64,000 nt of DNA from Cryobacterium roopkundense (GTDB lineage: Bacteria; Actinomycetota; Actinomycetes; Actinomycetales; Microbacteriaceae). The notes below the pieces were generated by a model. The model did not search any database, was not told the origin of the DNA, and was given only the letters and a program-made list of their open reading frames with translations. Positions 15,594 through 25,693 of this stretch are shown piece after piece (the stretch's first letter is position 1; each line of letters opens with the position of its first letter). The translations under genes were made by a program, and so were the position numbers. Location: assembly GCF_014200405.1 (NCBI RefSeq), contig NZ_JACHBQ010000001.1:2914001-2978000 (forward strand), written 5' to 3'.

Positions 15594-17591
15594 GTGAGCA
15601 TTCCGATCAACACGACCAGCAGCCCTTCGCCCGCCGACGACGCGTCGCCCGGCGAGCGCTCTCCGGGGTCGGCGAAGAGCGGCCGCGCACCGCGGGCGCC
15701 ACGCACGCCCCGCACGCCGCGTCCGGGCCGCCGCGGGCCTGGCGGGTCGCTCACCGACGTGGGGCCGCGCGCCACCTTCAGCCAGCTGCTGCCGTACCTG
15801 CTCGAGCACAAGAAGGTGCTCGGCTTCGTGATCGTGCTGAGCGTGCTCGGCGCCGCCGCTAGCCTCGCGCAGCCGCTGCTGGTGAGCCAAGTGATCACCC
15901 GCGTGCAGAACAACACGCCGCTCGATTCCCTCGTGATCGCGCTCATTGGTCTCGTGGTGATTTCGGGCCTGATCAGCGGTTACCAGCACTACCTCCTGCA
16001 ACGCACGGGCGAGGGCGTGGTGCTCTCCAGCCGCCGCAAGCTCGTGAACCGACTGTTGCGCCTCCCGATCCGCGAATTCGACGCGCGTCGCACCGGCGAC
16101 CTCGTCTCGCGCGTCGGAAGTGACACCACACTGCTGCGCGCCGTGCTTACCCAGGGCCTCGTGGAAGCCATCGGCGGCTCGCTCACGTTCGTGGGCGCGC
16201 TCATCGCCATGCTCGTGATCGACCCCGTGCTGCTCGGGCTGACCGTGCTCGTGATCACGGTCTCGGTCGTGACCGTCGTGCTGCTGTCGCGGCGCATCCG
16301 CACGGCCAGCCAGGCCGCGCAGGCCAAGGTGGGCGACCTCGCGGCGAGCGTGGAGCGCGCGATCAGCGCCATCCGCACCGTGCGGGCCTCAAACGCCACC
16401 GAACGCGAAGTCGCCGTGATCGAGGAAGACGCCCGCGGCGCCTGGCGGATGGGCATCAAGGTCGCCAAGATCTCCGCACTCGTGGTGCCGATCGCCGGAA
16501 TCGCGATGCAGGTGTCGTTCCTCGTGGTGCTCGGCGTGGGCGGTTTCCGGGTGGCGAGCGGGGCCATCTCCATCGCCGACCTGGTGGCGTTCATCCTCTT
16601 CCTGTTCATGATGATCATGCCGCTCGGCCAGTTCTTCGGCGCGATTACCTCGGTCAACTCCGCGCTCGGCGCGCTCGGCCGCATCCAGGAGATCATCGAC
16701 CTGCCTTCTGAAGACCAGTTCGACCGCGACCTCGCGCCGTTGGCCATGACAGTGGGCGCCGCGAACGCGAGCGTGCGGCCCGATGCCGACGCCATTTCGT
16801 TCGAGAACGTGCAATTCGGGTACACGGCAGTTGCCGTGGCCGTCGACCCGCTGGCCGAGGCAGACGCCGAGGCGGTCGACGCAGTCGTGGCGCCGGCGCC
16901 GGCGGAACCGCGCCCCGTGTTGCACGGGGTGTCATTCAGCGCCCCCCGCGGCCTGCGCACCGCTCTCGTGGGCCCCTCCGGCGCGGGGAAGAGCACGATT
17001 CTCGCGTTGATCGAGCGCTTCTACGACGCCGACTCGGGCGTCGTGCGCCTCGGCGGGCTCGACATCCGCACCCTCGACCGCACCGCCCTGCGCGCCCAGA
17101 TCGGCTACGTGGAACAGGACGCCCCGGTGCTCGCCGGTACGCTGCGCGACAACCTCACGCTCGCGAGCCCCGAGTCCACAGACGCGGACTGCATCAAGGT
17201 TTTGCACGCCGTGAATCTCGGCGAGGTGCTCGACCGCGACCCCGCCGGGCTCGGCGCGACCGTCGGCGAATCCGGCGTGAAGCTCTCCGGCGGGGAGCGC
17301 CAGCGGCTCGCCATCGCGCGGGCACTCCTCTCCGCGCCGCCTATCCTGCTTCTCGACGAGAGCACCTCGAGCCTCGACGGCGCGAACGAGCAGATGATGC
17401 GCGCCGCGATCGACGCCGTGGCGCAGGACCGCACCCTCATCGTGATCGCTCACCGACTGTCGACGGTCGTCGACTCCGACCAGATTGTGGTGCTCGACCA
17501 CGGTCAGGTGATTGGAACCGGCACGCACTCCGAGCTTGTGGTCTCCACCCCGCTCTACCGCGAGCTCGCGAAACACCAGCTGCTCGTCTAG
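15594..17591 (+). CDS. ABC exporter, fused permease and ATPase
   Basis: A 665-residue half-transporter. A Pro/Arg-rich basic N-terminal tail of about 55 residues precedes six membrane segments. The ATPase follows, with Walker A GPSGAGKST, signature LSGGERQRLAIARALL and Walker B ILLLDESTSSLD. An Ala/Asp/Glu-rich insertion of about 30 residues (AVAVDPLAEADAEAVDAVV) splits the start of the ATPase domain, between FENVQFGY and PVLHGVSF, and is unusual. GTG 15594 follows TAAACT by six bases, suggesting a leaderless transcript. Likely lipid or drug export; substrate unknown. Confidence 0.9.
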   Translation: MSIPINTTSSPSPADDASPGERSPGSAKSGRAPRAPRTPRTPRPGRRGPGGSLTDVGPRATFSQLLPYLLEHKKVLGFVIVLSVLGAAASLAQPLLVSQVITRVQNNTPLDSLVIALIGLVVISGLISGYQHYLLQRTGEGVVLSSRRKLVNRLLRLPIREFDARRTGDLVSRVGSDTTLLRAVLTQGLVEAIGGSLTFVGALIAMLVIDPVLLGLTVLVITVSVVTVVLLSRRIRTASQAAQAKVGDLAASVERAISAIRTVRASNATEREVAVIEEDARGAWRMGIKVAKISALVVPIAGIAMQVSFLVVLGVGGFRVASGAISIADLVAFILFLFMMIMPLGQFFGAITSVNSALGALGRIQEIIDLPSEDQFDRDLAPLAMTVGAANASVRPDADAISFENVQFGYTAVAVAVDPLAEADAEAVDAVVAPAPAEPRPVLHGVSFSAPRGLRTALVGPSGAGKSTILALIERFYDADSGVVRLGGLDIRTLDRTALRAQIGYVEQDAPVLAGTLRDNLTLASPESTDADCIKVLHAVNLGEVLDRDPAGLGATVGESGVKLSGGERQRLAIARALLSAPPILLLDESTSSLDGANEQMMRAAIDAVAQDRTLIVIAHRLSTVVDSDQIVVLDHGQVIGTGTHSELVVSTPLYRELAKHQLLV

Positions 17592-17596
17592 CGGAT

Positions 17597-17621
17597 GCCG
17601 CCGCGCAACGGCGCGCGGCGC
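17597..17621. terminator. Possible bidirectional hairpin between convergent genes
   Basis: GCCGCCGCGC, loop AACG, then GCGCGCGGCGC lies in the 33-bp gap between the convergent ABC exporter and alpha-mannosidase genes. The stem is GC-rich but imperfect and no U tract is seen on either strand. Confidence 0.4.
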
Positions 17622-17624
17622 CGA

Positions 17625-20600
17625 TCAGGGGCGCGGGAACCTCAGCGTGACCAGCTGGAACGGGCGCAGCTCGAGGGAGACAGCGGACCCGTCGGCGGAG
17701 ACCACGGCGGCCGAGTCGATCGAGCGCTCGAGCAGGTCGGTTTCGTAGGCATCCGCTGCCTCAAACCAGCGGATGACCGTGGCCCGCGCCCGCGACCCGT
17801 GCGCCTCGTAGAGCCTCACGATCACATCTCCGCTGCGGTCTTCAGCCAACTTCACGGCCTCCACCACCACGGCCGGGTTGTCAACGCTCAGCAGCGGCGC
17901 CACCGCCGCGGACTCGACGCCCGCCACGCGGCGCAGCGGCAGGTTGAGGCGGTACCCCTCGGCGACGGCCTCCGGGATGCCGGCGCCGACCCGCAGCGAC
18001 ACACGCATCGAGTGGGCGCCCTGGTCTGCCGTCGGGTCGGGGTAGAGCGGAGCGCGCAACAGCGAGAGCCGTACCGTGGTGCTCGTGCGGCCGGCGGCAT
18101 CCGTTACCCGGGCGATGGAATGACCGTAGGTGGAATCGTTGGCCACCGCCACGCCGTAGCCGGGCTCGCCCACGTGCACCCAGCGGTGCGCGCAGGTTTC
18201 GAACCGAGCCCAATCCCAGGAGGTGTTCGCATGCGTGGGGCGGAATACATGCCCGAACTGGATCTCCGAAGCCGCCCGGTCGGCGTGCACGTCGAGCGGG
18301 AACGCCAGCTTGAGCAGCTTCTGCCGCTCCTGCCAATCGATGGCAAGGTGCACGTCGATGGCGGCCGACCCGGCGTCGAGCGTGACCTCCTGCACGACGC
18401 GGGAGGCGCCGAATGTGCGGGTGATGCGCACCCCCACCCGTGCCGGCGCCTCAAGGAAAACCTCCACCGACTCGGCGGCGGTCAGCTCCAGCGCAGTGCG
18501 GCGGTGGTGCTCGTCGATGTCCCACGCGTCCCACTGGGTGGGGGTGTCCCGGAACTGCTGCAGCAGGTTGCCTCGCGTGCCCGCCGGGATCACCTCGCGG
18601 TCGGCCACGAGATCGCGCACCGAGGAGAACAGCCCGTCTGCGTCGACGGTCACGGCCACGAGCCCGTTCGCGAGCACGATCCCCGCGTCGGTGCGGGTAA
18701 CGGATGCGCCGGGCTGGGCCGTGCACGCGGGCGTCGTGCACGGCGGAGTGGCGCCCGGCTGCGACCAGGAGCGGCCCGCCGAGTCTGCCCGTGCTGCGCC
18801 GGCTGCGGCGCCACCACCTTCGACTCCACCGCCAAGGGCGGCGACCCCCTCGACGGCGTAGGGGCCCGCGTTCAGCGCGACGCTTCCGCATCCGCTTCCG
18901 CAGAGCGCCCGGGCGGATGCCTCGATCAGCGTGCCGAGCGCCGTCGCCACCTCGGCATAGTTGCGTTCCGCCTCGGCGTGCACCCAGGCGATGGACGACC
19001 CGGGCAGGATGTCGTGGAACTGCTGAAGCAGCACCGTGTGCCACAACGTCTCGAACGCCGCGTACGGGTACTCGGCGCCGGTGCGCACCGCTGCTGTCGT
19101 GGCCCACAGCTCCGCTTCGCGCAGCAGGTGTTCGCTGCGCCGGTTGCCCTGTTTGGTGCGGGCCTGCGAGGTGAAGGTTCCGCGGTGGAATTCGAGGTAG
19201 AGCTCCCCCGACCACACCGGCGGGTCGGCGTACTCCGCCTCAGCCGCCTCGAAGAACCGGCGCGGCGTGGACAGCTCCACAGTGGGCGAGCCTTCGAGAC
19301 TTGCGGTGCGTCGGGCGGCCGCGATCATGTCAATGGTGGGGCCTCCGCCGCCGTCGCCCCAGCCGAAGGGAACGAGCGAGCTGTTCGCGCGGCCCTTCTC
19401 GGCGAAGTTGCGTTCAGCCCGGGCGAGCTCGGCGCCGGAGAGCTCGGCGTTGTAGTCGGCGACGGGCGGGAAGTGCGTGAAAATTCGCGTGCCGTCGATT
19501 CCCTCCCAGAGGAACGTGTGATGCGGAAACACGTTCGTCTCGTTCCAGGAGATCTTCTGGGTGAGGAACCAGCGAGACCCGGCCGCCGCCACGATTTGCG
19601 GCAGCGCCGCCGAGTAGCCGAACGAGTCCGGCAGCCACACCTCGAGCGGTTCCACGCCGAACTCGCGCATGAAGAACGTCTTGCCAGCCACGAACTGCCG
19701 CGCGAGCGCCTCACCGCCGGGCATGTTCGTGTCGGATTCCACCCACATGCCTCCGGTCGGCACGAAGGCGCCGCGCGCGACGGCCGCGCGCACCCGATCG
19801 AACAGCTCCGGGTACGCCTCCTTCAGCCAGGCGTATTGCTGAGCGGATGACGCGGCGAACGCAAAATCCGCGTTCTCACCCATCAGGCTCAGCACGTTCG
19901 AAAAGGTGCGCGCCACCTTCCGCACGGTCTCGCGCACGGGCCACAGCCAGGCGCTGTCGATGTGCGCGTGGCCGACCGCGTGCACGTTGTGTGCGCTCGC
20001 GTTGGCCGGGCGCGAGAGCACGTTCGCGAGAACGTCGCGGCCGGCCGCTGCGGTTCCCGCCACGTCGTGCGGGTCGACCGTGTCGACGCAGCGTTCCAGA
20101 GCACGCAGAATCTCGGCGCGTCTCGCCGTTGCCGGGGGTAGTTCGGCGAGCAGGCCGCGCAGGGCGGTGACATCCTGCACGAGCTCCCAGACGGTCTGGT
20201 CTTTGAGCGCCACATCTACCTGCCGCAGCGTGTAGAGCGGTTCAGCGCCCGCCGTGGCGAGGTCGCCGAGCGGCGTAGGCTGAAAAGTGAAGTCCCCCGC
20301 GATGTTCGGGTTCGAGGCCGCCTCCACGAAGAAGTCCACCGAGCTTCCGCGGAGCGAGACCGCCTGGTTGCGGGCCTCGACGGCTTTCACGATCATGCCG
20401 TTTGAGGAATAGACAAGTCCCTCGGCTTGAAACCCGGGCACCGAGGCGCTGAAGCCGAGATCCACCACGAGTTCCGGGCGCAGGCTTTCGTTCGACAACC
20501 AGCCTTCGGGAACCGCCCCAGTGACGTGGAACCAGGTCGTGCCCCACGGCCTCCCCCACGGGTCGCCGACCGCGAAGGGCCCAAATTCATGCTCAACCGC

Positions 20601-20741
20601 CGTCGCAAAAGCCACCGGCTCACCGGGCGCATCCCAGCTCTCCACCCTGAGCGGCTGGCTGGCCCTGTAGACGGCGGGCTGCAGCCGTTCCGTGACGAAA
20701 CGGGTGATGCGAAGCAGAACGAGCGCGCTATTGTCGTGCAT
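17625..20741 (-). CDS. Alpha-mannosidase, glycoside hydrolase family 38
   Basis: A 1038-residue cytoplasmic-type enzyme removing alpha-mannose residues, with no signal peptide. The GH38 catalytic domain contains VGHAHIDSAWLWPVRET (zinc His and Asp), WVESDTNMPGGEALARQF, and LPDSFGYSAALPQI, whose DSFG Asp is the usual nucleophile region; QQFHDILPGSSI is another family motif. The C-terminal half is the beta-rich mannosidase domain. A Gly/Ala-rich stretch near residues 640-670 looks like a linker. The ATG at 20741 fits the family N-terminus. It stands alone between a convergent exporter and repeat A2. Confidence 0.93.
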   Translation of the reverse strand: MHDNSALVLLRITRFVTERLQPAVYRASQPLRVESWDAPGEPVAFATAVEHEFGPFAVGDPWGRPWGTTWFHVTGAVPEGWLSNESLRPELVVDLGFSASVPGFQAEGLVYSSNGMIVKAVEARNQAVSLRGSSVDFFVEAASNPNIAGDFTFQPTPLGDLATAGAEPLYTLRQVDVALKDQTVWELVQDVTALRGLLAELPPATARRAEILRALERCVDTVDPHDVAGTAAAGRDVLANVLSRPANASAHNVHAVGHAHIDSAWLWPVRETVRKVARTFSNVLSLMGENADFAFAASSAQQYAWLKEAYPELFDRVRAAVARGAFVPTGGMWVESDTNMPGGEALARQFVAGKTFFMREFGVEPLEVWLPDSFGYSAALPQIVAAAGSRWFLTQKISWNETNVFPHHTFLWEGIDGTRIFTHFPPVADYNAELSGAELARAERNFAEKGRANSSLVPFGWGDGGGGPTIDMIAAARRTASLEGSPTVELSTPRRFFEAAEAEYADPPVWSGELYLEFHRGTFTSQARTKQGNRRSEHLLREAELWATTAAVRTGAEYPYAAFETLWHTVLLQQFHDILPGSSIAWVHAEAERNYAEVATALGTLIEASARALCGSGCGSVALNAGPYAVEGVAALGGGVEGGGAAAGAARADSAGRSWSQPGATPPCTTPACTAQPGASVTRTDAGIVLANGLVAVTVDADGLFSSVRDLVADREVIPAGTRGNLLQQFRDTPTQWDAWDIDEHHRRTALELTAAESVEVFLEAPARVGVRITRTFGASRVVQEVTLDAGSAAIDVHLAIDWQERQKLLKLAFPLDVHADRAASEIQFGHVFRPTHANTSWDWARFETCAHRWVHVGEPGYGVAVANDSTYGHSIARVTDAAGRTSTTVRLSLLRAPLYPDPTADQGAHSMRVSLRVGAGIPEAVAEGYRLNLPLRRVAGVESAAVAPLLSVDNPAVVVEAVKLAEDRSGDVIVRLYEAHGSRARATVIRWFEAADAYETDLLERSIDSAAVVSADGSAVSLELRPFQLVTLRFPRP

Positions 20742-20784
20742 GCCAGCATCCTAGGCCCCGGTGTCGTCCGCCATCGGGTTCGGG

Positions 20785-20874
20785 CATAACTCCTGCAAAT
20801 CGTGACGGCCGAGCGGGGCGCCCGCGTGATTCCGGGACGGAATCGTGGGCGGTCCGGAATCTGCAGGAGTTATG
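20785..20874. repeat. Family A intergenic palindromic element, copy A2
   Basis: 90 bp from CATAACTCCTGCA to TGCAGGAGTTATG, with core CGCGTGATTCCGGG in the same orientation as A1 and A6. It lies 43 bp upstream of the mannosidase start and 26 bp from the pckG terminator. Confidence 0.92.
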
Positions 20875-20899
20875 CGCACGGGGAGCCACCCACACACAA

Positions 20900-20932
20900 A
20901 ACGGCCCCGCCACGGGAGGTGGCGGGGCCGTT
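20900..20932 (-). terminator. Intrinsic terminator of pckG
   Basis: A perfect 14-bp stem (AACGGCCCCGCCAC at 20900-20913 with its complement at 20919-20932) and a 5-nt loop lie 13 bp after the pckG stop. On the minus strand TTTTGTGTG overlaps and follows the stem. Confidence 0.9.
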
Positions 20933-20945
20933 CAGCACGCGGCGA

Positions 20946-22796
20946 CTAGGCCTTGAGGTGGTAGCGCACGCTCGCGAGCTCGGCGAGCAGGGCCGGCGGC
21001 ATGCGGTCACCGAACTTGGTGAAGTACTCCTCGGTGAGGTCGCACTCCGCCAACCAGCTGTTGGTGTCGATGTCGAAGAGCTGGTCGAGGGCTTCCTTCG
21101 ACAGGTCGAGGCCGTCGAGGTTGAGCCCGTCCTCAGCGGGGAGCAGGCCGATCGGGGTGTCGATGGCGTCCGCGCTGCCTTCGATGCGGCGAACCATCCA
21201 CTCGAGAACGCGGGAGTTCTCGCCGAATCCGGGCCAGATGAAGCTACCGTCGGGGCCCTTGCGGAACCAGTTCACCTGGAAGATCGCGGGAGCCTTGGTG
21301 CCGAGCGACTTGCCCACCTTGAGCCAGTGACTCCAGTAATCGGCCATGTTGTAGCCACAGAACGGGAGCATCGCAAACGGGTCGCGGCGCAGTTCGCCCA
21401 CGATGCCATCGGCGGCGGCGGTCTTCTCTGAGGAGATGGTGGCGCCCATGAACACGCCGTGCTTCCAGCTGCGGGCCTGGGCGACGAGCGGCACGTTGGT
21501 GGCGCGGCGTCCGCCGAAGACAATCGCATCGATCGGCACTCCGCCGGCCGCTTCCCAGTCGTCCGCGATCGACGGGCACTGGGCTGCAGCGACGGTGAAG
21601 CGGGAGTTCGGGTGTGCTGCGGGGCGACCGGAGGCGGGCGTCCAGTCCTTGCCTTCCCAGTCGATCAGGTGGTCGGGCGCCTTCTCGGTGAGGCCTTCCC
21701 ACCAGACGTCTCCGTCATCGCGAAGGGCCACGTTTGTGAAGATCGTGTTGCCCCACATAGTGCTGACGGCGGTCGGGTTGGTGAGCTCGCCGGTTCCGGG
21801 GGCGACCCCGAAGAAGCCGGCCTCGGGGTTGATCGCCCAGAGGCGACCGTCTTCACCCTGACGCAACCAGGCGATGTCGTCGCCGATCGTCTCGACCTTC
21901 CAGCCCGGGATGGTCGGCTGCAGCATAGACAGGTTTGTCTTGCCACAGGCGGACGGGAACGCGGCGGCCACGTGGAACGTGCCGCCTTCCGGGGAGATCA
22001 GCTTGATGAGCAGCATGTGCTCGGCGAGCCATCCCTCATCGCGGCCCATGACGGATGCGATTCGCAGCGCAAACGACTTCTTGGAAAGCAGCGCGTTTCC
22101 GCCATACCCGGAACCGAACGACCACACCTCGCGGGTTTCGGGGAACTGCACGATGTACTTGGTGTCGTTGCAGGGCCATTCCACATCGGGGCGGCTGCGT
22201 CCGTCGGCACCGACGAGCGGGTAGCCGACGCTGTGCACGGTGTGCACCCAGGGGTCACCGGCCTCGATCATCTCGATGATCTTCTCGCCCATGCGCGTCA
22301 TGATGCCCATGTTGAGCACGACGTAGGCGGAGTCGGTGATCTCGACGCCCAGCTGGGAGATGGAGCCGCCGAGCGGGCCCATCGAGAACGGAACAATGTA
22401 CATGGTGCGGCCGCGCATGCTGCCGGCGAAAACACCCTTGAGTTCGCTGCGCATCGCCGCGGGCTCGGCCCAGTTGTTCGTGGGGCCGGCGTCGGCCTCA
22501 TCTTCGGAGCAGATGAACGTGCGGCCCTCAACACGGGCGACGTCCTTCGGGTTGGTGCGGGCGAGAAAGCTGTTCGGGCGCCATTCCGGGTTCAAGCGGA
22601 TGAGCTGGCCCGAGTTCACGAGCTCCTTGGACAGCTCGTTGGCCTCGCGTGACGATCCGTCACACCAGACGATCTGGTCGGGCTGGGTAAGCTCGGCGAT
22701 TTCGTCGACCCAGGCCTGCAGCACGGGATCGGTGGTTCCGGTGCGCTCGGGAAGAGCGATGCTGCCGGTCTGGACGGATGAGCTTGTCAGGGTCAT
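20946..22796 (-). CDS. pckG: Phosphoenolpyruvate carboxykinase (GTP)
   Basis: A 616-residue GTP-dependent PEP carboxykinase converting oxaloacetate to phosphoenolpyruvate. Diagnostic stretches are [13 protein letters not shown], the [10 protein letters not shown] phosphate-binding loop with the reactive Cys of the GTP class, [12 protein letters not shown] for metal binding, [13 protein letters not shown], and [15 protein letters not shown] 22796 has GAAAGG eight bases upstream. It is divergent from a RamB-like regulator by 157 bp and ends in a strong terminator. It fits gluconeogenesis from glycerol, acids or aromatics degraded by neighbouring genes. Confidence 0.97.
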   Translation of the reverse strand: MTLTSSSVQTGSIALPERTGTTDPVLQAWVDEIAELTQPDQIVWCDGSSREANELSKELVNSGQLIRLNPEWRPNSFLARTNPKDVARVEGRTFICSEDEADAGPTNNWAEPAAMRSELKGVFAGSMRGRTMYIVPFSMGPLGGSISQLGVEITDSAYVVLNMGIMTRMGEKIIEMIEAGDPWVHTVHSVGYPLVGADGRSRPDVEWPCNDTKYIVQFPETREVWSFGSGYGGNALLSKKSFALRIASVMGRDEGWLAEHMLLIKLISPEGGTFHVAAAFPSACGKTNLSMLQPTIPGWKVETIGDDIAWLRQGEDGRLWAINPEAGFFGVAPGTGELTNPTAVSTMWGNTIFTNVALRDDGDVWWEGLTEKAPDHLIDWEGKDWTPASGRPAAHPNSRFTVAAAQCPSIADDWEAAGGVPIDAIVFGGRRATNVPLVAQARSWKHGVFMGATISSEKTAAADGIVGELRRDPFAMLPFCGYNMADYWSHWLKVGKSLGTKAPAIFQVNWFRKGPDGSFIWPGFGENSRVLEWMVRRIEGSADAIDTPIGLLPAEDGLNLDGLDLSKEALDQLFDIDTNSWLAECDLTEEYFTKFGDRMPPALLAELASVRYHLKA

Positions 22797-22953
22797 AGTG
22801 TGGCCTTTCCAATGTCGCCTGCGAGCGAGATTGATCGGGTGGAAATCTTTCGGGAGCGTAATTTTCTCTCGTGTAATCAGAATGCTCCTCTTTCCGGCTT
22901 CATACCGAGTAATACCGGGTTAATAATTGCTGTTCTTTAGCTATCGTTAAGGA
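22797..22953. promoter_or_regulatory. Divergent promoter region of pckG and the RamB-like gene
   Basis: An AT-richer 157-bp region between divergent starts, containing TTAATAATTGC and TAATACCGGGTTAATA stretches near the regulator gene. I see no clean dyad. Its composition contrasts with its surroundings and it is expected to hold both promoters. Confidence 0.5.
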
Positions 22954-24396
22954 ATGTCGCCTCAAGCCTCCGATCTCATCACCCTGGGCCACCGCATCCG
23001 TCATTTTCGAGCCGAACGCGGACTCACCCTCGACCAGCTCGGCGAGCGCGTGAACCTCGCCGGCAGCCAGCTTTCCCTGATCGAAAACGGGCGCAGGGAA
23101 CCCAAACTCTCTGCCCTGCAGGATCTGGCCGGGGCCCTCGGGGTGGAGCTGGCCGAACTCCTCAGCCGCGAGGCGCCCAACAACCGGGCCGCGCTCGAGA
23201 TCGAACTCGATCGGGCGCAGAAGAATCCCCTCTACGGAGCGCTCGGCTTGCCGCAGGTCAAGGTCACCAAGGGCACGCCGATGGCCGCGATCGAATCACT
23301 CCTCGGACTTCACCGCGAGCTTGCCCGCCGGGCGAATGAGGCCATCGCCACTCCTGAGGAGGCTCGCCGAGCCAACACCGAACTGCGCGAGCGGATGCGA
23401 GAAGAGGGCAACTACCTGCCCGACATCGAGGAACTCGTGGAGGAACGGGTGAGGGCCTCCGGGCACGTGTCGGGAGCGCTCACCCACCGCGAGGTGAGCG
23501 TGATGGCCGAGCAGCTCGGCTTCAGCCTCGTGTATGTGAACGACCTGCCCAACTCCACCCGCTCGGTGACCGATCTCGTGAACGGCCGCATCTACCTGCC
23601 GCCGGCCTCGATTCCGGGCGGCCACGGACTTCGCTCGATGGCCCTGCAGGCGATGGGGCACCGGCTCCTCGGCCACGAGCGGCCCGGCAGCTACGCCGAG
23701 TTCCTCTGGCAGCGTCTCGAGATCAACTATTTCGCAGCGGCGTGCCTGATGCCGCGCGATGCATCCGTTGCCTTCCTTTCGCACGCCAAGGCGGAGCGCG
23801 AGCTGTCGGTGGAGGACTTTCGCGACGCCTTCGGAGTGACGCACGAGGCTGCGGCGCTGCGGCTGACCAACCTCGCCACCTCGCACCTCGAGATGCCGGT
23901 GCATTTTCTGCGCGTGAACGGCGACGGGGCGCTGCAGAAGGGCTACGAGAACGACGGACTTCCCTTTCCAAGTGACGTGACGGGCTCGATCGAGGGCCAG
24001 TTCGTGTGCAAGCAGTGGTCGTCGCGCAGCGCCTTCACCCACACCAACCGCACGACGGAGTATTACCAGTACACGGACACCCCGGCCGGAACGTTCTGGT
24101 CAGCGACGCAAACGGGTGTGACGGATGCCGGCGAGTACTCGATCAGCGTCGGCGTACCGTTCGCGCACGCCAAGTGGTTTCGGGGGCGAGAGACGGTCCA
24201 GCGCGCGGTGTCACGCTGCCCCGACGAGTCGTGCTGCCGCCGCCCCAACTCGGAGGCGGCCTCGCGCTGGGCAGGACGTGCCTGGCCGAGCGCGCGCCTG
24301 CACGCAAACGTGCTCTCGCCGCTGCCGTCTGGGACGTTCCCGGGAGTCGACGACATGGAGGTCTACGAGTTTCTGGAGCGCCACGCCGCCGAGTAG
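22954..24396 (+). CDS. XRE-family RamB/ScfR-like regulator of carbon metabolism
   Basis: A 480-residue regulator. An XRE helix-turn-helix occupies about residues 10-65 (LDQLGERVNLAGSQLSLIENG). A middle IrrE/ImmA-like region follows, with MALQAMGHRLLGH in the place of the peptidase HExxH motif; it lacks that motif, so it is not expected to be a protease. A C-terminal short-chain-fatty-acid regulator domain carries the cysteines SRCPDESCCRRP. RamB of Corynebacterium controls acetate and glyoxylate genes. Divergence from pckG suggests control of gluconeogenesis (inference). AAGGA precedes ATG 22954. Confidence 0.88.
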   Translation: MSPQASDLITLGHRIRHFRAERGLTLDQLGERVNLAGSQLSLIENGRREPKLSALQDLAGALGVELAELLSREAPNNRAALEIELDRAQKNPLYGALGLPQVKVTKGTPMAAIESLLGLHRELARRANEAIATPEEARRANTELRERMREEGNYLPDIEELVEERVRASGHVSGALTHREVSVMAEQLGFSLVYVNDLPNSTRSVTDLVNGRIYLPPASIPGGHGLRSMALQAMGHRLLGHERPGSYAEFLWQRLEINYFAAACLMPRDASVAFLSHAKAERELSVEDFRDAFGVTHEAAALRLTNLATSHLEMPVHFLRVNGDGALQKGYENDGLPFPSDVTGSIEGQFVCKQWSSRSAFTHTNRTTEYYQYTDTPAGTFWSATQTGVTDAGEYSISVGVPFAHAKWFRGRETVQRAVSRCPDESCCRRPNSEAASRWAGRAWPSARLHANVLSPLPSGTFPGVDDMEVYEFLERHAAE

Positions 24397-24410
24397 TGCA
24401 GCCGCGCCCC

Positions 24411-24444
24411 TGCGCCCTGCGCCCTGCGCCCTGCGCCCTGCGCC
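24411..24444. repeat. Heptanucleotide tandem repeat TGCGCCC
   Basis: Nearly five head-to-tail copies of TGCGCCC directly after the RamB-like gene, running into a C-family repeat. Confidence 0.85.
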
Positions 24445-24470
24445 GCAAACCTGCACGTGCGCGGGGTCCT

Positions 24471-24562
24471 GCGCCGCAAACCTGCACGTGCGCCCGCGAA
24501 ACCGCCCGCAGGAGCCACTTTTGGACGCGCCAGCCCCCGCACGAGCCGCTTTCGGGCGCAGC
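24471..24562. repeat. Family C element, copy C1, plus one satellite unit
   Basis: An approximately 60-bp element with AAACCTGCACGTGCGCCCGC, then GAAACCGCCCGC and a degenerate right end (24471-24530). One unit of the 31-bp satellite, GCACGAGCCGCTTTCGGGCG, follows at about 24539-24562. A second AAACCTGCACGTGCGC occurs just before at 24447. Confidence 0.7.
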
Positions 24563-24584
24563 GGATCCAGGCGGCAGTCCGCGC

Positions 24585-25568
24585 TCACAGCCCGGGACGA
24601 CGGATGACGCGGGTCGCGCGCACGGGGACCAGCCCTGCCTTCGTGAGCATCTGAAACAGGCGAGCCGGATCCCTTAAGTGCTCCCAGAGCACGCGCACCA
24701 CTCCATAGCCCAGCGCTCGCAGTCGGTCTTCCCGAAGCTTCTCTCTGACCACAATCTCAGACTCGCTCAGGCCGTGCCGGAACCGCTCCTCACTGTATTT
24801 GACCAGGCCGTCGAACTCCGCGATGAGCCGGAAACCGACCCAGGTGAAATCTGCGAATCCGATCAGGCCGTCCGCGTCCCGAAATTCCATCTGCAGCTCC
24901 GGAAGATCGAAGCCGAGTTCGGCGATGATCAGACGGCAGAGCGACTCGCCGACGGACTCCGACAGAGTTGTCGCCGCATCCAGCACGGCCGACACGCGCC
25001 GAAGGCCACGCAGCGGGGAGAGTTGATCAAGCAGGTCCCGCACGTCGTCGAGCGTGGTGAGGAATTGGTGCGTGCGTCGGTCGACGAGCACCGCGGCATC
25101 CGTTGCCACGACGGCCGACAGGAAGGGAAGGGTCAGGGCGAGATCGATCACCGTGCGGGGTGTTGTCGTCGCAGTGAGGCCGTCGGCCGTACCCACTGAC
25201 ACCCCCTGGAGACCGACGGTGTGCACCGCGAGAATGGTCGTCGACCGTCCGCCGGACGCGCAATCGCTCAGCACGTGTGCCCGGTCTGGCCAGCGACCGA
25301 GCACCGGCAGCCCGAGCAGCGCGGCGGCGGTCTGGTGGGAGAACACCAGACCGGGGCCTGCCACGCGCTCGGCAATGGTCGCGAGTAGCCGATGGCGGTC
25401 GGGCGGGCGAAGAGTGGCCCAGAGGGCGCAATCGAGGTAGACGCCCTGTTTCAGGCGAACGAGGGTACCCCGTCGTACGGCGCGGCCCAGGCGGGTGTCG
25501 TCGAGCCCGAGCGCACCCATGTCACACGTGAAGATGAGGGATTCGCGGGCCAGCTGAATTTCGTCCAT
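24585..25568 (-). CDS. DUF559-domain protein (Vsr-like fold)
   Basis: A 327-residue protein of a type common in actinobacteria. The N-terminal part resembles the winged-helix AbiEi antitoxin region (RLGRAVRRGTLVRLKQGVYLD). The C-terminal 110 residues match the DUF559/very-short-patch endonuclease-like domain: IGFADFTWVGFRLIAEFDG followed by KYSE and REKLREDRLRALGYGVVRV. The internal ATG 25568 fits the family N-terminus; the open frame upstream of it only reads through the repeat array C2. The partner and role are unknown; a nuclease or toxin-antitoxin role is speculative. Confidence 0.75.
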   Translation of the reverse strand: MDEIQLARESLIFTCDMGALGLDDTRLGRAVRRGTLVRLKQGVYLDCALWATLRPPDRHRLLATIAERVAGPGLVFSHQTAAALLGLPVLGRWPDRAHVLSDCASGGRSTTILAVHTVGLQGVSVGTADGLTATTTPRTVIDLALTLPFLSAVVATDAAVLVDRRTHQFLTTLDDVRDLLDQLSPLRGLRRVSAVLDAATTLSESVGESLCRLIIAELGFDLPELQMEFRDADGLIGFADFTWVGFRLIAEFDGLVKYSEERFRHGLSESEIVVREKLREDRLRALGYGVVRVLWEHLRDPARLFQMLTKAGLVPVRATRVIRRPGL

Positions 25569-25693
25569 GGCGCGACGATGGCACGGTGCCGGGGCCTCGA
25601 GCCGGCCGGGGCAACATCTGTACAGAACTCCAGCGCCGGGGTGCCTGTGGAGAACAGGCGCGGCCCGATGGCGGGGCCTCGACGCCCGGGCTG

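Noticed and set aside
17595..19850. A 751-codon plus-strand frame opposite the alpha-mannosidase
   Set aside because: Antisense shadow: the minus-strand frame carries all GH38 catalytic motifs, the plus frame none.
22954..24396. Metalloprotease activity in the RamB-like protein
   Set aside because: The region aligned with IrrE/ImmA reads MGHRLLGH, so the HExxH zinc motif is not intact; a regulator role is better supported.
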